Positions 1-8,912 of a stretch of 64,000 nt of DNA are shown here, piece by piece. Made by a program: the position numbers and the translations under genes. The notes below the pieces were generated by a model that saw nothing but the letters and a program-made list of their open reading frames with translations, had not been told where the DNA came from and did not search any database. Each line of letters begins with the position of its first letter. Position 1 is the stretch's first letter. Source of the DNA: Streptomyces tuirus (GTDB taxonomy: Bacteria; Actinomycetota; Actinomycetes; Streptomycetales; Streptomycetaceae); NCBI GenBank assembly GCA_018195615.1, contig JAGTPG010000002.1:2732501-2796500 (forward strand), given 5' to 3'.

Positions 1-193
1 AACGTGACCAGGAGCCCGGTGCGGCGGTGCGGTGTGCGGTCGGGCCGCTCGGTCCCTGTCGCGACCCCCTGCGCGGTGTTCGATATGGACGCCCCACCCT
101 CGGGCATGAGTCCCTCCCTTTTCGATTCGATCGCCACCTATGCTCTCAGCTCGTACGGACTGCTCGGGGTCACAAGGTGAAGGCGGGGCGGGA

Positions 194-1228
194 ATGACGG
201 CGGACACGGTGCGGTGGGGAGTCGTGGCGACAGGTGGGATCGCGAGCGCTTTCACCGCGGATCTGATCGACCTTCCGGACGCGGAGGTCGTGGCGGTGGC
301 GTCGCGGTCTCAGGAGTCGGCGAAGGCGTTCGCGGAGCGGTTCGGGATATCGCGGGCCTACGGCGACTTGAACGCGCTCGCGCAGGACGAGGACATCGAT
401 GTCGTCTACGTCGCCACCCCGCACACGGCGCACCGGGCCGCTGCGGGCCTGTGCCTCGCGGCGGGGCGGAACGTGCTGTGCGAGAAGCCGTTCACGCTGA
501 ACGTGCGCGAGGCGGCGGAACTCGTCGCGCTGGCGCGGGAGCACGGGCGCTTCCTGATGGAGGCAATGTGGATGTACTGCAATCCGCTGGTGCGGCGGCT
601 GAAGGCGCTGGTGGACGACGGGGCGATCGGTGAAGTGCGCACGGTCCAGGCCGATTTCGGGCTGGCCGGTCCTTTCCCGCCGTCGCACCGGTTGCGGAAC
701 CCAGAGCTGGGCGGGGGCGCCCTGCTCGATCTGGGCGTGTATCCGGTGTCGTTCGCGCAGCTGTTGCTCGGGGAGCCGTCGGACATCGCGGCGCGAGCGG
801 TGCTCTCGGAGGAGGGCGTCGATCTCCAGACGGGAGCCCTGCTCTCCTGGGAGAGCGGCGCTCTCGGTTCGGTGCACTGCTCCATCGTGGGCGGTACGGC
901 GACCTCCGCCTCGGTCACCGGCTCGAAGGGCCGTATCGACATTCCGGACGGCTTCTTCTTCCCGGACCGTTTCGTCCTGCACCGGGACGGCCGCGACACC
1001 GAGGAGTTCACGGCCGACCCGGCGGACGGGCCCCGCAACAGCCTGCGCCACGAGGCGGCCGAGGTGATGCGGGCCGTGCGCGCCGGGGAGACGGAGTCCC
1101 CGCTCGTCCCGCTCGACGGCACGCTCGCCGTGATGCGGACGCTCGACGCGATCCGGGACCGCGTCGGCGTCCGCTACCCGGGTGAGACCCCGGACGAGGA
1201 CCTCACGGCGGAGCTCACGCCGGCTTGA
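194..1228 (+). CDS. Gfo/Idh/MocA family NAD(P)-dependent oxidoreductase
   Basis: This is a 344-residue cytoplasmic oxidoreductase of the Gfo/Idh/MocA family, which acts on sugars, inositols or related polyols with NAD(P). A Rossmann nucleotide-binding stretch (GVVATGGIAS) opens the protein. The family EKP motif (CEKPF, around residue 97) carries the usual catalytic lysine, and a C-terminal substrate-binding domain with a GGGALLDLGVYP stretch follows. An upstream ATG at 140 is in frame, but the ATG at 194 is preceded by a purine-rich ribosome site (GGCGGGGCGGGA) and puts the Rossmann motif at the normal distance from the start. Its 3' end overlaps the convergent phosphatase gene by 14 bases. 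The substrate cannot be told from sequence, and the gene seems to stand alone. Confidence 0.9.
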   Translation: MTADTVRWGVVATGGIASAFTADLIDLPDAEVVAVASRSQESAKAFAERFGISRAYGDLNALAQDEDIDVVYVATPHTAHRAAAGLCLAAGRNVLCEKPFTLNVREAAELVALAREHGRFLMEAMWMYCNPLVRRLKALVDDGAIGEVRTVQADFGLAGPFPPSHRLRNPELGGGALLDLGVYPVSFAQLLLGEPSDIAARAVLSEEGVDLQTGALLSWESGALGSVHCSIVGGTATSASVTGSKGRIDIPDGFFFPDRFVLHRDGRDTEEFTADPADGPRNSLRHEAAEVMRAVRAGETESPLVPLDGTLAVMRTLDAIRDRVGVRYPGETPDEDLTAELTPA

Positions 1229-2854
1229 GCCCCTGCTCCCCCACCTGAGTCACGAAGGACGCGGCCGTCGTGACCGGCGCCCCCTGCCGGGTCACGTACG
1301 GCACGGTCTTGAAGTCGGCCCGCGCGGACTCCTGCCCCAGGGCGACCGTGACGTAGCCGCGCCGGCCGTTGAAGAACTTCAGGTGCGGGTTGGCGCCCAT
1401 GTAGGTGTCCCAGGTGGCGGGCTTGTCGGCGCCGTCCCGGCCGCTGGAGATCGAGGTCGCCACGATCTCCGTGCCGAGCGTGGCCGAGGACTGGTCGGCG
1501 AAGTCGTCCTTGATGTCGAAGGCGTACGCCGAGTGCACGTCGCCGCTGAGCACCATCAGGTTCTCGACGCCGGCGGCCTTCGCCCCGTCGAGGACGCGGC
1601 GGCGTGAGGCGCTGTAGCCGTCCCAGGCGTCCATGGACACGCGCGACGGGGTGGTCGCGTCCATGTGCCGGCGGGCGAACATGACCTGCTGCGGAACGAC
1701 GTTCCACAGCGCCCGCGAGGAGCGCCAGCCGTCGAGCAGCCACCGCTCCTGCGTCGCGCCGGTCATGGTGCGCGCCGGGTCGTCGGACTCGGGCCGGGCA
1801 CGTGGGCCCGGTCGCCGTAGGCCTGGTCGGAGCGGTACTGGCGGGTGTCCAGGACGTCGAACTGGGCGAGCCGGCCCCAGGTCAGGCGGCGGTAGAGCCG
1901 CATGTCGGGTCCGGTGGGGCGCTGCGGCTGCCGGAGCGGCTGGTTCTCCCAGTAGGCGCGGTAGGCGGAGGCGCGGCGCAGCAGGAACTCCTCCGGCGGG
2001 ACGCTGTTCTCGGGGATGTCGTCGGCGTAGTTGTTCTCGGTCTCGTGGTCGTCCCAGGTGACGACGAAGGGGTGCGCGGCGTGCGCGGCGCTGAGGTCCG
2101 GGTCGGACTTGTAGAGGGCGTACCGCAGCCGGTAGTCCTCCAGGGTCAGCGTCTCGCGGTTGAACAGGTCCGGCAGCGTGCGGTCGGTGTAGTTGCGCTG
2201 GCCGCCGGCCGAGTTGACGGCGTACTCGTAGAGGTAGTCGCCGAGATGGAAGACGAGGTCGACGTCGTCGGCGGCGAGATGGGCGTACGGGGTGTAGTAG
2301 CCGTCGTGGTAGGCCTGGCAGGACACGGCGGCGAGGGTGAGTTCCGGGACGCGGCTGCCGGGGTCGGGGGCAGTGCGGGTGCGGCCGGCCGGGCTGACCC
2401 AACGGCCCACGCGGAAGCGGTAGTAGTAGACGCGGCCTGGCTCCAGGTGGCCGACCTCGACGTGGACCGTGTGGTGGAACTCCGGATGGGCGGTGGCGGT
2501 GCCGCGCCGGGCGATGCGGCGGAACCGCTCGTCGTGGGCCAGTTCCCAGTGCACGGTGACGCGTTCGGCGGGCAGCCCGCTGTCGGCCTGGAACGGTGCG
2601 GGCGCGAGGCGGGTCCACAGGATCACGGAGCCGGGCAGCGGGTCGCCGGAGCCGACGCCGAGCGTGAACGGGTTCTCGGTGATCTTCGCGGCGTCGAGTT
2701 CGACGGCGGCCGCGACTCCGGCGGAGGGCAGGTTGGTCGCGAAGGCCAGCGCGGCGGCGGCGCCGGTCGTGGTGAGGAAGCGGCGGCGGCCGATGTGCCG
2801 GGCGGCCGCGCGAAGTTCGGGGGCGTGCTGGGACGGGCGTGCTGCGGGTGTCAT
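1215..2854 (-). CDS. phoD: PhoD-type alkaline phosphatase D, Tat-exported (one frameshift)
   Basis: This is a secreted phosphodiesterase/phosphomonoesterase of the PhoD family, which releases phosphate from organic esters outside the cell. The N-terminus has a twin-arginine signal (RRRFLTTTG followed by an alanine-rich stretch). The metallophosphoesterase core follows, with the metal-binding segments FHLGDYLYEY, TWDDHETENN and LSGDVHSAY. The ATG at 2854 has an AGGGAGGA ribosome site just upstream. The reading frame breaks near 1790: the first part ends in AHVPGP and the remainder (ESDDPARTMTG onwards) lies in another frame. Restoring one G in a CCGGA context joins them exactly. Both parts are well conserved, so a sequence error is likelier than loss of function. 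Known relatives are induced by phosphate starvation; no PHO box was identified here. Confidence 0.88.
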
Positions 2855-2986
2855 CCGGTCCTCCCTGGCGAATGGCTGCAGGGGGCATTGGAGTGGCCGG
2901 GGCGACACCTGATTGACGCGTTCACGGCACTCACGTGACAGGCGGATGAGTTCCGGATGGCGGGCCCTCCCGTACGCTGCGGGCCC

Positions 2987-3745
2987 ATGAACGGTAAGGA
3001 AAATGCGATCGCGGTGGTGACCGGGGCGGGCTCCGGCATCGGCCGGGCGGTCGCCGTGGAACTGCTGCGGGCGGGCTGGTCGGTGGCGCTGGCGGGGCGG
3101 CGTGTCGAGACGCTGGAGGAGACGGCGGCCCTGGCGCCCGCGGGCGCGGCGCTCGCCGTAGGGACGGACGTCTCACGCCCCGAGGACGTGTCCGCCCTCT
3201 TCGCCGCCACCGTCGGGCGCTTCGGACGGGTCGACCTGCTGTTCAACAACGCGGGCACGTTCGGGCCCGGCGGCGTACCGGTCGAGGAGCTGTCCTACGA
3301 CGCCTGGCGGCATGTGGTGGACACCAACCTCAACGGGGCGTTCCTGTGCGCGCAGGCGGCGTACCGGCAGATGAAGGAGCAGGAGCCGCAGGGCGGGCGG
3401 ATCATCAACAACGGGTCGATCTCCGCGCACACGCCCCGTCCGCACTCGGTGGCCTACACCGCGACCAAGCACGCGCTGACCGGCCTGACCAAGTCGCTGT
3501 CGCTGGACGGGCGGCCGTACGGCATCGCGGTCGGGCAGATCGACATCGGCAACGCGGCGACGGACATGACGGCACGTATGCAGACGGGAGCGCTCCAGGC
3601 GAACGGGGAGGTCGCCCCGGAACCGGTGATGGACGTCTCCGACGTGGCCCGCACGGTGCGGCACATGGCGGAGCTGCCGCTGGAGGCGAATGTGCAGTTC
3701 GCGACCGTGCTGGCCACGGCGATGCCGTACGTCGGGCGCGGCTGA
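2987..3745 (+). CDS. Short-chain dehydrogenase/reductase (SDR)
   Basis: This is a classical SDR of 252 residues, a soluble NAD(P)-dependent oxidoreductase. It has the N-terminal cofactor motif TGAGSGIG, the structural NNAG motif, the catalytic serine in NGSIS, and the catalytic tyrosine and lysine in YTATK. The start at 2987 (MNGKENAIAVVTG) is preferred over an in-frame ATG at 2957, because the 10 extra residues do not belong to the fold. The C-terminal substrate loop (TDMTARMQTGALQ) gives no clear specificity. The gene is convergent with the NTF2-like gene downstream, with an inverted-repeat structure between them. The substrate is unknown. Confidence 0.9.
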   Translation: MNGKENAIAVVTGAGSGIGRAVAVELLRAGWSVALAGRRVETLEETAALAPAGAALAVGTDVSRPEDVSALFAATVGRFGRVDLLFNNAGTFGPGGVPVEELSYDAWRHVVDTNLNGAFLCAQAAYRQMKEQEPQGGRIINNGSISAHTPRPHSVAYTATKHALTGLTKSLSLDGRPYGIAVGQIDIGNAATDMTARMQTGALQANGEVAPEPVMDVSDVARTVRHMAELPLEANVQFATVLATAMPYVGRG

Positions 3746-3899
3746 GCCCCGCACCTGCATTCGTCAACTCGTCAACCTGCACAACCGGAATTAGGCCGTC
3801 CGTACCATTGCGGCCGGTCGGGCGCTTATGCTCAACTCTCCTACACCAAAGCTTCACACTTGGAGCAAAGAGCTTCCGTCAGCCACATCCCGGGGGGAG

Positions 3900-3982
3900 G
3901 CGGCAGTCGTTCCACCCCACCGGGTGGGGGTGGACCCGCGTGGGACCGCGGGGTACGCACCGGTGCGTGGAACGACTGCCGC
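3900..3982. repeat. Nested inverted repeats between convergent genes, probable bidirectional terminator
   Basis: Bases 3900-3915 are a perfect inverted copy of 3967-3982 (16-base arms GCGGCAGTCGTTCCAC / GTGGAACGACTGCCGC) separated by about 51 bases. The loop holds a perfect 14-base palindrome at 3955-3968 (ACGCACCGGTGCGT), which shares its last two bases with the right arm. It also holds a second CCACC/GGTGG hairpin around 3912-3934. The structure lies between the SDR gene (+) ending at 3745 and the NTF2-like gene (-) ending at 3997, where a two-way transcription terminator would be expected. There is no U-run, so a large stable hairpin without a tail, or a mobile-element relic, are alternatives. 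The rest of 3746-3996 shows no gene. Confidence 0.55.
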
Positions 3983-3996
3983 GAAGACCGACGGTG

Positions 3997-4323
3997 TCAG
4001 GCCTGCCCGGTCTCGAAGCGGGAGATCCTGCCGTCGTCGTCGATGGTGAAGCTCCACCTGGTGCGCATCTCGCCCCAGGTGTCGTTGCTGTAGCGGGCGA
4101 TGAGGGACCGGCCGCCGTTGGACTCGTTGTCGACCTCCATGTGGCCGTGGGTGGAGAAGATCTCCTGGTCGACCCAGTCGGCGAGGTCGCGGTCGGAGCC
4201 GTCGTCCGCCATGGTCGCGCCCGGCGCGAGAAGCTCCATGAAGCTGTCGCGGTCGTGGTTGTTCACAGCGGTCACGAAGGCGCGGACGGCCGGATCGCTG
4301 AGGCGCGTGGTCTGAATCGTCAT
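3997..4323 (-). CDS. NTF2-like / SnoaL-fold protein
   Basis: This is a 108-residue cytoplasmic protein of the NTF2-like alpha+beta barrel superfamily, used as enzymes, binding proteins or scaffolds. Typical features are the opening helix (PAVRAFVTAVNNHD), the segment FMELLAPGATMADDG, and the closing strands (TRWSFTIDDDGRISRFETGQ). The ATG at 4323 is chosen; an in-frame start 24 bases upstream only adds residues outside the fold. It is transcribed away from the DoxX gene, so 4324-4481 must hold promoters for both, although none can be read with confidence. No catalytic residues can be assigned. Confidence 0.82.
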   Translation of the reverse strand: MTIQTTRLSDPAVRAFVTAVNNHDRDSFMELLAPGATMADDGSDRDLADWVDQEIFSTHGHMEVDNESNGGRSLIARYSNDTWGEMRTRWSFTIDDDGRISRFETGQA

Positions 4324-4481
4324 GCGAGCCAGCCTCGTACCGGCCACCGGAGCACGCCACCCGGGCCACCCGAACGGCGTCCCGCGCGGGCCCGCCGGAT
4401 GTCGCGGGGTGTCAGCGGTGCGACGGTGGAAACGCGACGGGGAGTGTTCTTCTGTTTCTGCTGTCTGCTCCGGGAGACGAC

Positions 4482-5039
4482 GTGAGGCGTTACGACCGAC
4501 GGGATCTGGGCCTGCTGCTGCTTCGGCTGGGGACGGGTGGTGTGCTGGCGGCGCACGGCACGCAGAAGCTGTTCGGCTGGTTCGGCGGGCACGGCATCGA
4601 GGGCACCGGGCAGTTCATGGAGTCCGTGGGCTACGTACCCGGCAAGGCGAGCGCGACGGCGGCGGGCCTCGCGGAGACCGGGGGCGGCACGCTGCTGGCC
4701 CTGGGGCTCGCCACACCGGCCGCGGGTGCGGCGGCGGCCGGCGCGATGGCCGGTGCGGCGGCGGTGCACACCCCGAACGGGTTCTTCAACCAGGGCGGCG
4801 GCTACGAGTACGCGGCGACACTGGGCCTGACGGCCGCCGGGCTCGCCGTCACGGGCCCGGGAAAGCTCTCCGTGGACCACGCGCTCGGGCACGCGGTGAA
4901 CCGGGGCTGGATGATCCCGGCGGCGTTCGCGGCGGCAGCGGCGGGGACGGCCCTGGTCGTCGGGGCGCGCAGCAAGCGGCTGCGCAAGGCGAAGGAAGGC
5001 GAGCAGGACCCGCTGTTCGACGAGGAGTACATGGAGTGA
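4482..5039 (+). CDS. DoxX family integral membrane protein
   Basis: This is a 185-residue inner-membrane protein of the DoxX family (four-helix membrane proteins, some linked to thiosulfate oxidation or redox homeostasis). The N-terminus has the family pattern LLLRLGTGGVLAAHGTQKLF followed by GWFGGHG. Three further hydrophobic segments follow (AETGGGTLLALGLA, an Ala-Gly rich stretch, and AAFAAAAAGTALVV). The C-terminal tail is charged and presumably cytoplasmic. The start is GTG at 4482 with CGGGAGA just upstream. It stands 46 bases before the MazG-like gene, so the two may be co-transcribed. The role is not determinable. Confidence 0.88.
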   Translation: MRRYDRRDLGLLLLRLGTGGVLAAHGTQKLFGWFGGHGIEGTGQFMESVGYVPGKASATAAGLAETGGGTLLALGLATPAAGAAAAGAMAGAAAVHTPNGFFNQGGGYEYAATLGLTAAGLAVTGPGKLSVDHALGHAVNRGWMIPAAFAAAAAGTALVVGARSKRLRKAKEGEQDPLFDEEYME

Positions 5040-5085
5040 CAGGGGCGGGCAGCGTTGTCAGACCCTCATGGCAGGCTGCCGGGCC

Positions 5086-5493
5086 ATGAACGATCAGACA
5101 ACGCCCGAGCTGTGGTCCGCCGTCGACGACCTGTGGGAGTGGCTCGAGACCAACCGCCCGGTCGAGGGCCGCGAGGGCCTGCTCCTGCGGATCCTGAAGC
5201 TGACCGAGGAGGTCGGGGAGGTCTCCGAGGCGGTGATCGGCGCGACCGGCCAGAACCCGCGCAAGGGCGTGACGCACACGTGGGACGACGTGCGGTCGGA
5301 ACTGTGTGACGTCGTCATCACGGCGCTGGTGGCGCTGCGGACGCTGACGCCGGACGCGCGCGGGGTCTTCGCACGGCATCTGGAACGCGTGACGCGACGG
5401 TCACTGGGCACGGCTCCGGTGCCTCCCCCGGCGACGGGCACCGGCGCCGCACGGGGCGGAGCGTCGGGTTCCGCCGACGCGGAGCTGTGCTGA
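5086..5493 (+). CDS. MazG-like nucleotide pyrophosphohydrolase family protein
   Basis: This is a 135-residue soluble protein of the all-alpha NTP pyrophosphatase (MazG) superfamily, which hydrolyses nucleoside triphosphates to monophosphates in nucleotide-pool cleaning. The metal-binding helix is visible as EEVGEVSEAV (an ExxE pattern). A second acidic element is SELCDVVITALVAL (ExxD pattern). The ATG at 5086 (MNDQTTPELW) is preferred to the ATG at 5068. The C-terminal 30 residues are Pro/Gly/Ala-rich and probably disordered. It follows the DoxX gene closely on the same strand. Confidence 0.85.
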   Translation: MNDQTTPELWSAVDDLWEWLETNRPVEGREGLLLRILKLTEEVGEVSEAVIGATGQNPRKGVTHTWDDVRSELCDVVITALVALRTLTPDARGVFARHLERVTRRSLGTAPVPPPATGTGAARGGASGSADAELC

Positions 5494-5596
5494 TCGCCGG
5501 ATGCGGAACAAGACCATGTCGACCCGCCGCCGGCGGGTTACTCTGCGGTGAAAACACCGAGCGGCCGACCCTGGCCCAACCAGGTTGAGGAGTCCG

Positions 5597-6897
5597 GTGA
5601 CGGGGGTGGACTGGCGGTTTCGTGCAGTCGTGGTCGCGCATGCCGTGTCGGCGTACGGGACCTATCTCAATCTGATCGCGCTCAGCCTGTTCTCGTACGA
5701 GGTCACGGGACCGCCCTGGGTGTGGGCGTCGTGATGGCCGTACGGCTGCTGTCCGGTGTGACGGCGGGCCTCGCCGCCGGGGCGCTGACCGCCAGGGTCA
5801 CGCGCCGGACCGTCATGGTGGTCACGGACCTCGCCCAGACCCTCGCCATGGTCGTGCTCGCGCTGTGGGCACCGGACACGCCGCTGTCAGTGCTGCTCGG
5901 GGCGGTGGTCGTGCTGGGCGCGGGGAACACGTTCTTCAACGTCGCCCTGCGCAGCGCGGTCCCGGTCATGGTCGGGCAGGACAGCCGCGCCCGGGCGAAC
6001 GGCGTGCTGGTCACGGCCCGTTCCGTCGCCACGGTGGTGGGCTTCGCCTCGGCCGCGCCGGTCATCGCCCTGGGCGGTTTCGGTGTCGCGTTCGGCGTCA
6101 ACGCGGCGAGCTTCGCGGTGTCGGCGGCGGCCGTGCTGGTGCTGAGGCCGCGCACGGACGACGATGACGTCGCGGTGAGCGAGGCGCCTGCGGCCGGCCG
6201 GGAAGAACCCCCCTCGAAGGCGGCGCGGGCCGGGTGGCCGCGGCGTCATGTCACGGGTCTCGCCGGTTCGTTGCTCGGCATGATCGCGCTGCGGGGGCTC
6301 GACGCGCTGGCGTCCGCGTCCCACAACGTCGCCCTGCCGCTGGTGGCGGACGCGGCCGACCCCTCCGGTCCGGCCGCGTTCATGGCCCGGTTCTGGTCGG
6401 CGTGGGCCGTGGGCACGCTGCTCGCGCACCAGGTCCTCAAACGCCGGTCGCACGACGCGTCCTGGGGCGAGCGGGCGTTCGCGCTCGGCACCTGCGCGAT
6501 GTCCCTCTGCTTCGTGGCCGCGTTCACCGGACCGCCCGCCCCGGCCCTGATGGCGGCGGCACTGGCGGCGGGGTTCGCGGACGGCTGGACCGAGATCGTC
6601 TACACCTCGCGTCTCCAGGCGGCCCCGACCGGCAGCGGGGCCGGCTGTTCGGCCTCTCCGCCACCGCCGAGCAGGCCGGCTTCGCCCTGGGCACGATGGC
6701 CGCGGCGGCCGCCCTCGAATTGCTGCCCGCCCTGGCCGTCGTGGGCGCCTTCCACGGGGCCGCGCTGTGCGGGGCGCTGCTTCTGCTGCTGCTCACGGCT
6801 CGACGGCACCATTCGCGCACCGGCGAGGGCCACTCGCGCGACGAGGGCCACTCGACCGTTCGTTCGTCCACCGTCCGAGAAGAGGGAGAGGACACGC
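5597..6897 (+). CDS. MFS transporter of the biosynthetic cluster (two frameshifts, 3' end uncertain)
   Basis: This is a multi-helix permease of the major facilitator superfamily, placed directly before the ligase and megasynthase and so probably the exporter of their product. The true start is GTG at 5597, after GAGGAG. It reads MTGVDWRFRAVVVAHAVS and then breaks near 5708, where one missing G restores VTGTALGVGVVMAVRLL. A second break near 6626 (missing G in a CCGGA context) restores QAAPDRQRGRLFGLSA. The cytoplasmic loop between the halves is charged and Pro-rich. No stop follows in the final frame before the ligase, so the 3' end is not fixed; a stop in the third frame at 6935-6937 is one possibility. 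A 12-base direct repeat GAGGGCCACTCG occurs twice near 6824-6855. Confidence 0.72.
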
Positions 6898-8912
6898 ATG
6901 GAACGTCTACGGGGCAAGCCGGCTGCCGGGGTCCTGAGCCCGAGCGCACCGAGGACGACCCGGTCGACGCCGTGCGGGCGCTGCTGGGCGCCGCCCGGTC
7001 CGCTCCCGGCGGAGCCGTCGTCACCGTCGCCGCCGACGGAACGACGAGCTCACGGCCGTATCCCGAACTGCTGGACGCGGCACGCCGGATGCTCACCGGC
7101 CTGCGGTCCCACGGGCTGCGGCCCGGCGACGCGGTCGTGCTGTGCGGGCTGCCCCTGGCCGAGTTCTTCCCCGCCTTCTGGGCGTGTGTGCTCGGCGGCG
7201 CCCTCCCCGTGGCCATCGCCGAGCATCCCGCGCCCGGTTCCCCGGCGTCGGAACGCCTGCGGCAGGCCTGCGCCTTATGGGAGCGGCCGCTGGTCCTGAC
7301 CGACGAGCCCGGCGCGACGGCCCTCGCGCACATCGCGCCCGCCCCGCGCGTCGCGCTCGCCAAGGCCTGTCTGGACTCACCGCCGGCGGAGGACCACGTC
7401 GCGCCGGACCCGTCCGACACGGCCCTGCTGATGCTGTCCTCCGGCAGCACCGGCGTCCCGAAGGCCGCCCGGCTGACGCACGCCGGGCTCGCGGACTTCG
7501 CGGCGAGCAGCCGGCGGATCCTCGACGTACGGCCCGGCGACACGATGGTGAACTGGCTGCCCGTCGACCACAGCGGCGCCTTCCTGCTCTACCACCTGCT
7601 CGCGGTCTTCACCGGCTGCACCAACGTCCACGCGCCCACAGAGCGGGTGCTCGCCGAACCGCTGCGCTGGCTCGACCTCCTCCACGAACACCGTGCGCAG
7701 CACGGCTGGGCACCGACGTTCGCCTACCGGCTGGTCGCGGACGCGCTCGCCGAGCGGCCCGACGGGCACTGGGACCTGGGCGGCCTCAAGTCGCTGCTCT
7801 GCGGGGGCGAGCGGGTCGTGCTGCCGGTGCTGCGCCGCTTCCTCGACGCCACGGCCCGGTACGGCGTGCGCGAGGAGCACATCGCCCCCGTGTGGGGCAT
7901 GGCCGAGACGGTCACGGCCGTCACCTACGGCCGCCTGGACCGTCCGGGCACCGTGCACCGCCTGCTCAAGAGCAGCCTGGGCGGTGACCTGGTCCGGGCC
8001 GGCGCGGACACCCCGGACGCCGACTGCGTCACCTTCGTCGCCTCCGGGTCGCCCGCGCACGGCGTCACCCTGCGCGTCGTCGACGACCACGGCGACCTCG
8101 CCCCGCCGGGACGGATCGGCCGCCTCCAGGTCCACTCGCCGGCGCGGCTCACCCCTGGCTACGTCAACAACCCCGAGGCGGACGCGGCGGCCTACCCGGC
8201 CGGGCGTGACTGGCTGGACACGGGCGATCTGGCCTTCCTCGACGGCGGCCAGGTCGTCATCACGGGCCGGCGCAAGGACGTGATCATCCTCAACGGCCTC
8301 AACGTCTACTGCACCGAGGTGGAGGAGACCGCGACCGCCGTCGACGGCGTCCGGCAGGGCGAGGTGGCCGCCTGCGGCATCCCGGACGCCGAGCGGGGCA
8401 CGGAGGAACTCGCGGTGTTCTTCGTCAGCCGCGGCACCGCCGAGGACACGCGGATCGCCACGGAGGTGAAGGCGGCGCTGTACACCCGGCTCAGGCTCAC
8501 CGCCGCGTACGTCCTGCCCGTGCCGGCGGACGAGTTCCCACGCACACCGGCGGGCAAGGTGCGCCGCACGGAACTGCGGAACCGGCTGGTGGCCGGGGCA
8601 CCGGCTCCGGCACCGGCTCCGGCTCCGGCCCAGACCTCGACTCCGGCACCGGCTCCGGCTCCGGCCCAGACCTCGACTCCGGCACCGGCACCGGCTCCGG
8701 CCCAGGCTCCGGCTCCGACTCCGGCCCAGGCTCCGACTCCGGCCCAGGCTCCGACTCCGGCACCGGCACCGGCACCGGCCCCAACCCCGACACCGACTCC
8801 GGCCCAGGCCCCGGCTCCGGCCCAGGCCTCGACTCCGGCCCAGGCCCAGGCCCCGACTCCGGCCCAGGCCTCGACTCCGGCACCGGCACCCGCCCCGACT
8901 CCGGCACGGTGA
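6898..8912 (+). CDS. Acyl/AMP-dependent ligase with Pro-Ala-Thr-rich C-terminal linker, PKS loading
   Basis: This is an adenylate-forming enzyme that activates a carboxylic acid and presumably loads it on the carrier protein that follows. The ATG at 6898 has GAGGGAGAGG upstream. A missing G at about 6950 (CCGGAGG context) links MERLRGKPAAG to the rest (DDPVDAVRALLG). ATP-binding motif A3 is LSSGSTGVPK, the hinge region reads TGDLAFLDGGQVVITGRRKD, and the C-terminal catalytic lysine sits in FPRTPAGKVRR. The N-terminal domain contains WLPVDHSGAFLLYHL, typical of starter-loading ligases. The last roughly 100 residues are Pro/Ala/Thr repeats. The stop overlaps the megasynthase start as GTGA, and one more missing base there would fuse both into a single polypeptide. 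Confidence 0.85.
8597..8906 (+). repeat. Tandem repeat coding a Pro-Ala-Thr linker
   Basis: This is about 310 bases of short repeats built from CCGGCACCGGCTCCGGC-like units. They include a nearly exact 36-base unit (starting CAGACCTCGACTCCGG) present twice between about 8630 and 8705. They encode PAPAPAQTSTP and TPAQAPTPAQ type sequence. Such linkers normally tether a carrier domain flexibly. Here the carrier domain begins 3 bases further on, in the next reading frame. The tract is a likely site of copy-number change and of misassembly. Confidence 0.85.

Noticed and set aside
1..193. A gene or promoter before the first oxidoreductase
   Set aside because: No frame with a recognisable product and no convincing -10/-35 pair; left as unannotated upstream sequence.
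1215..2854. phoD as a true pseudogene
   Set aside because: Only one base is missing and all metal-binding motifs are intact; the same type of break recurs in unrelated genes, so sequence error is favoured.
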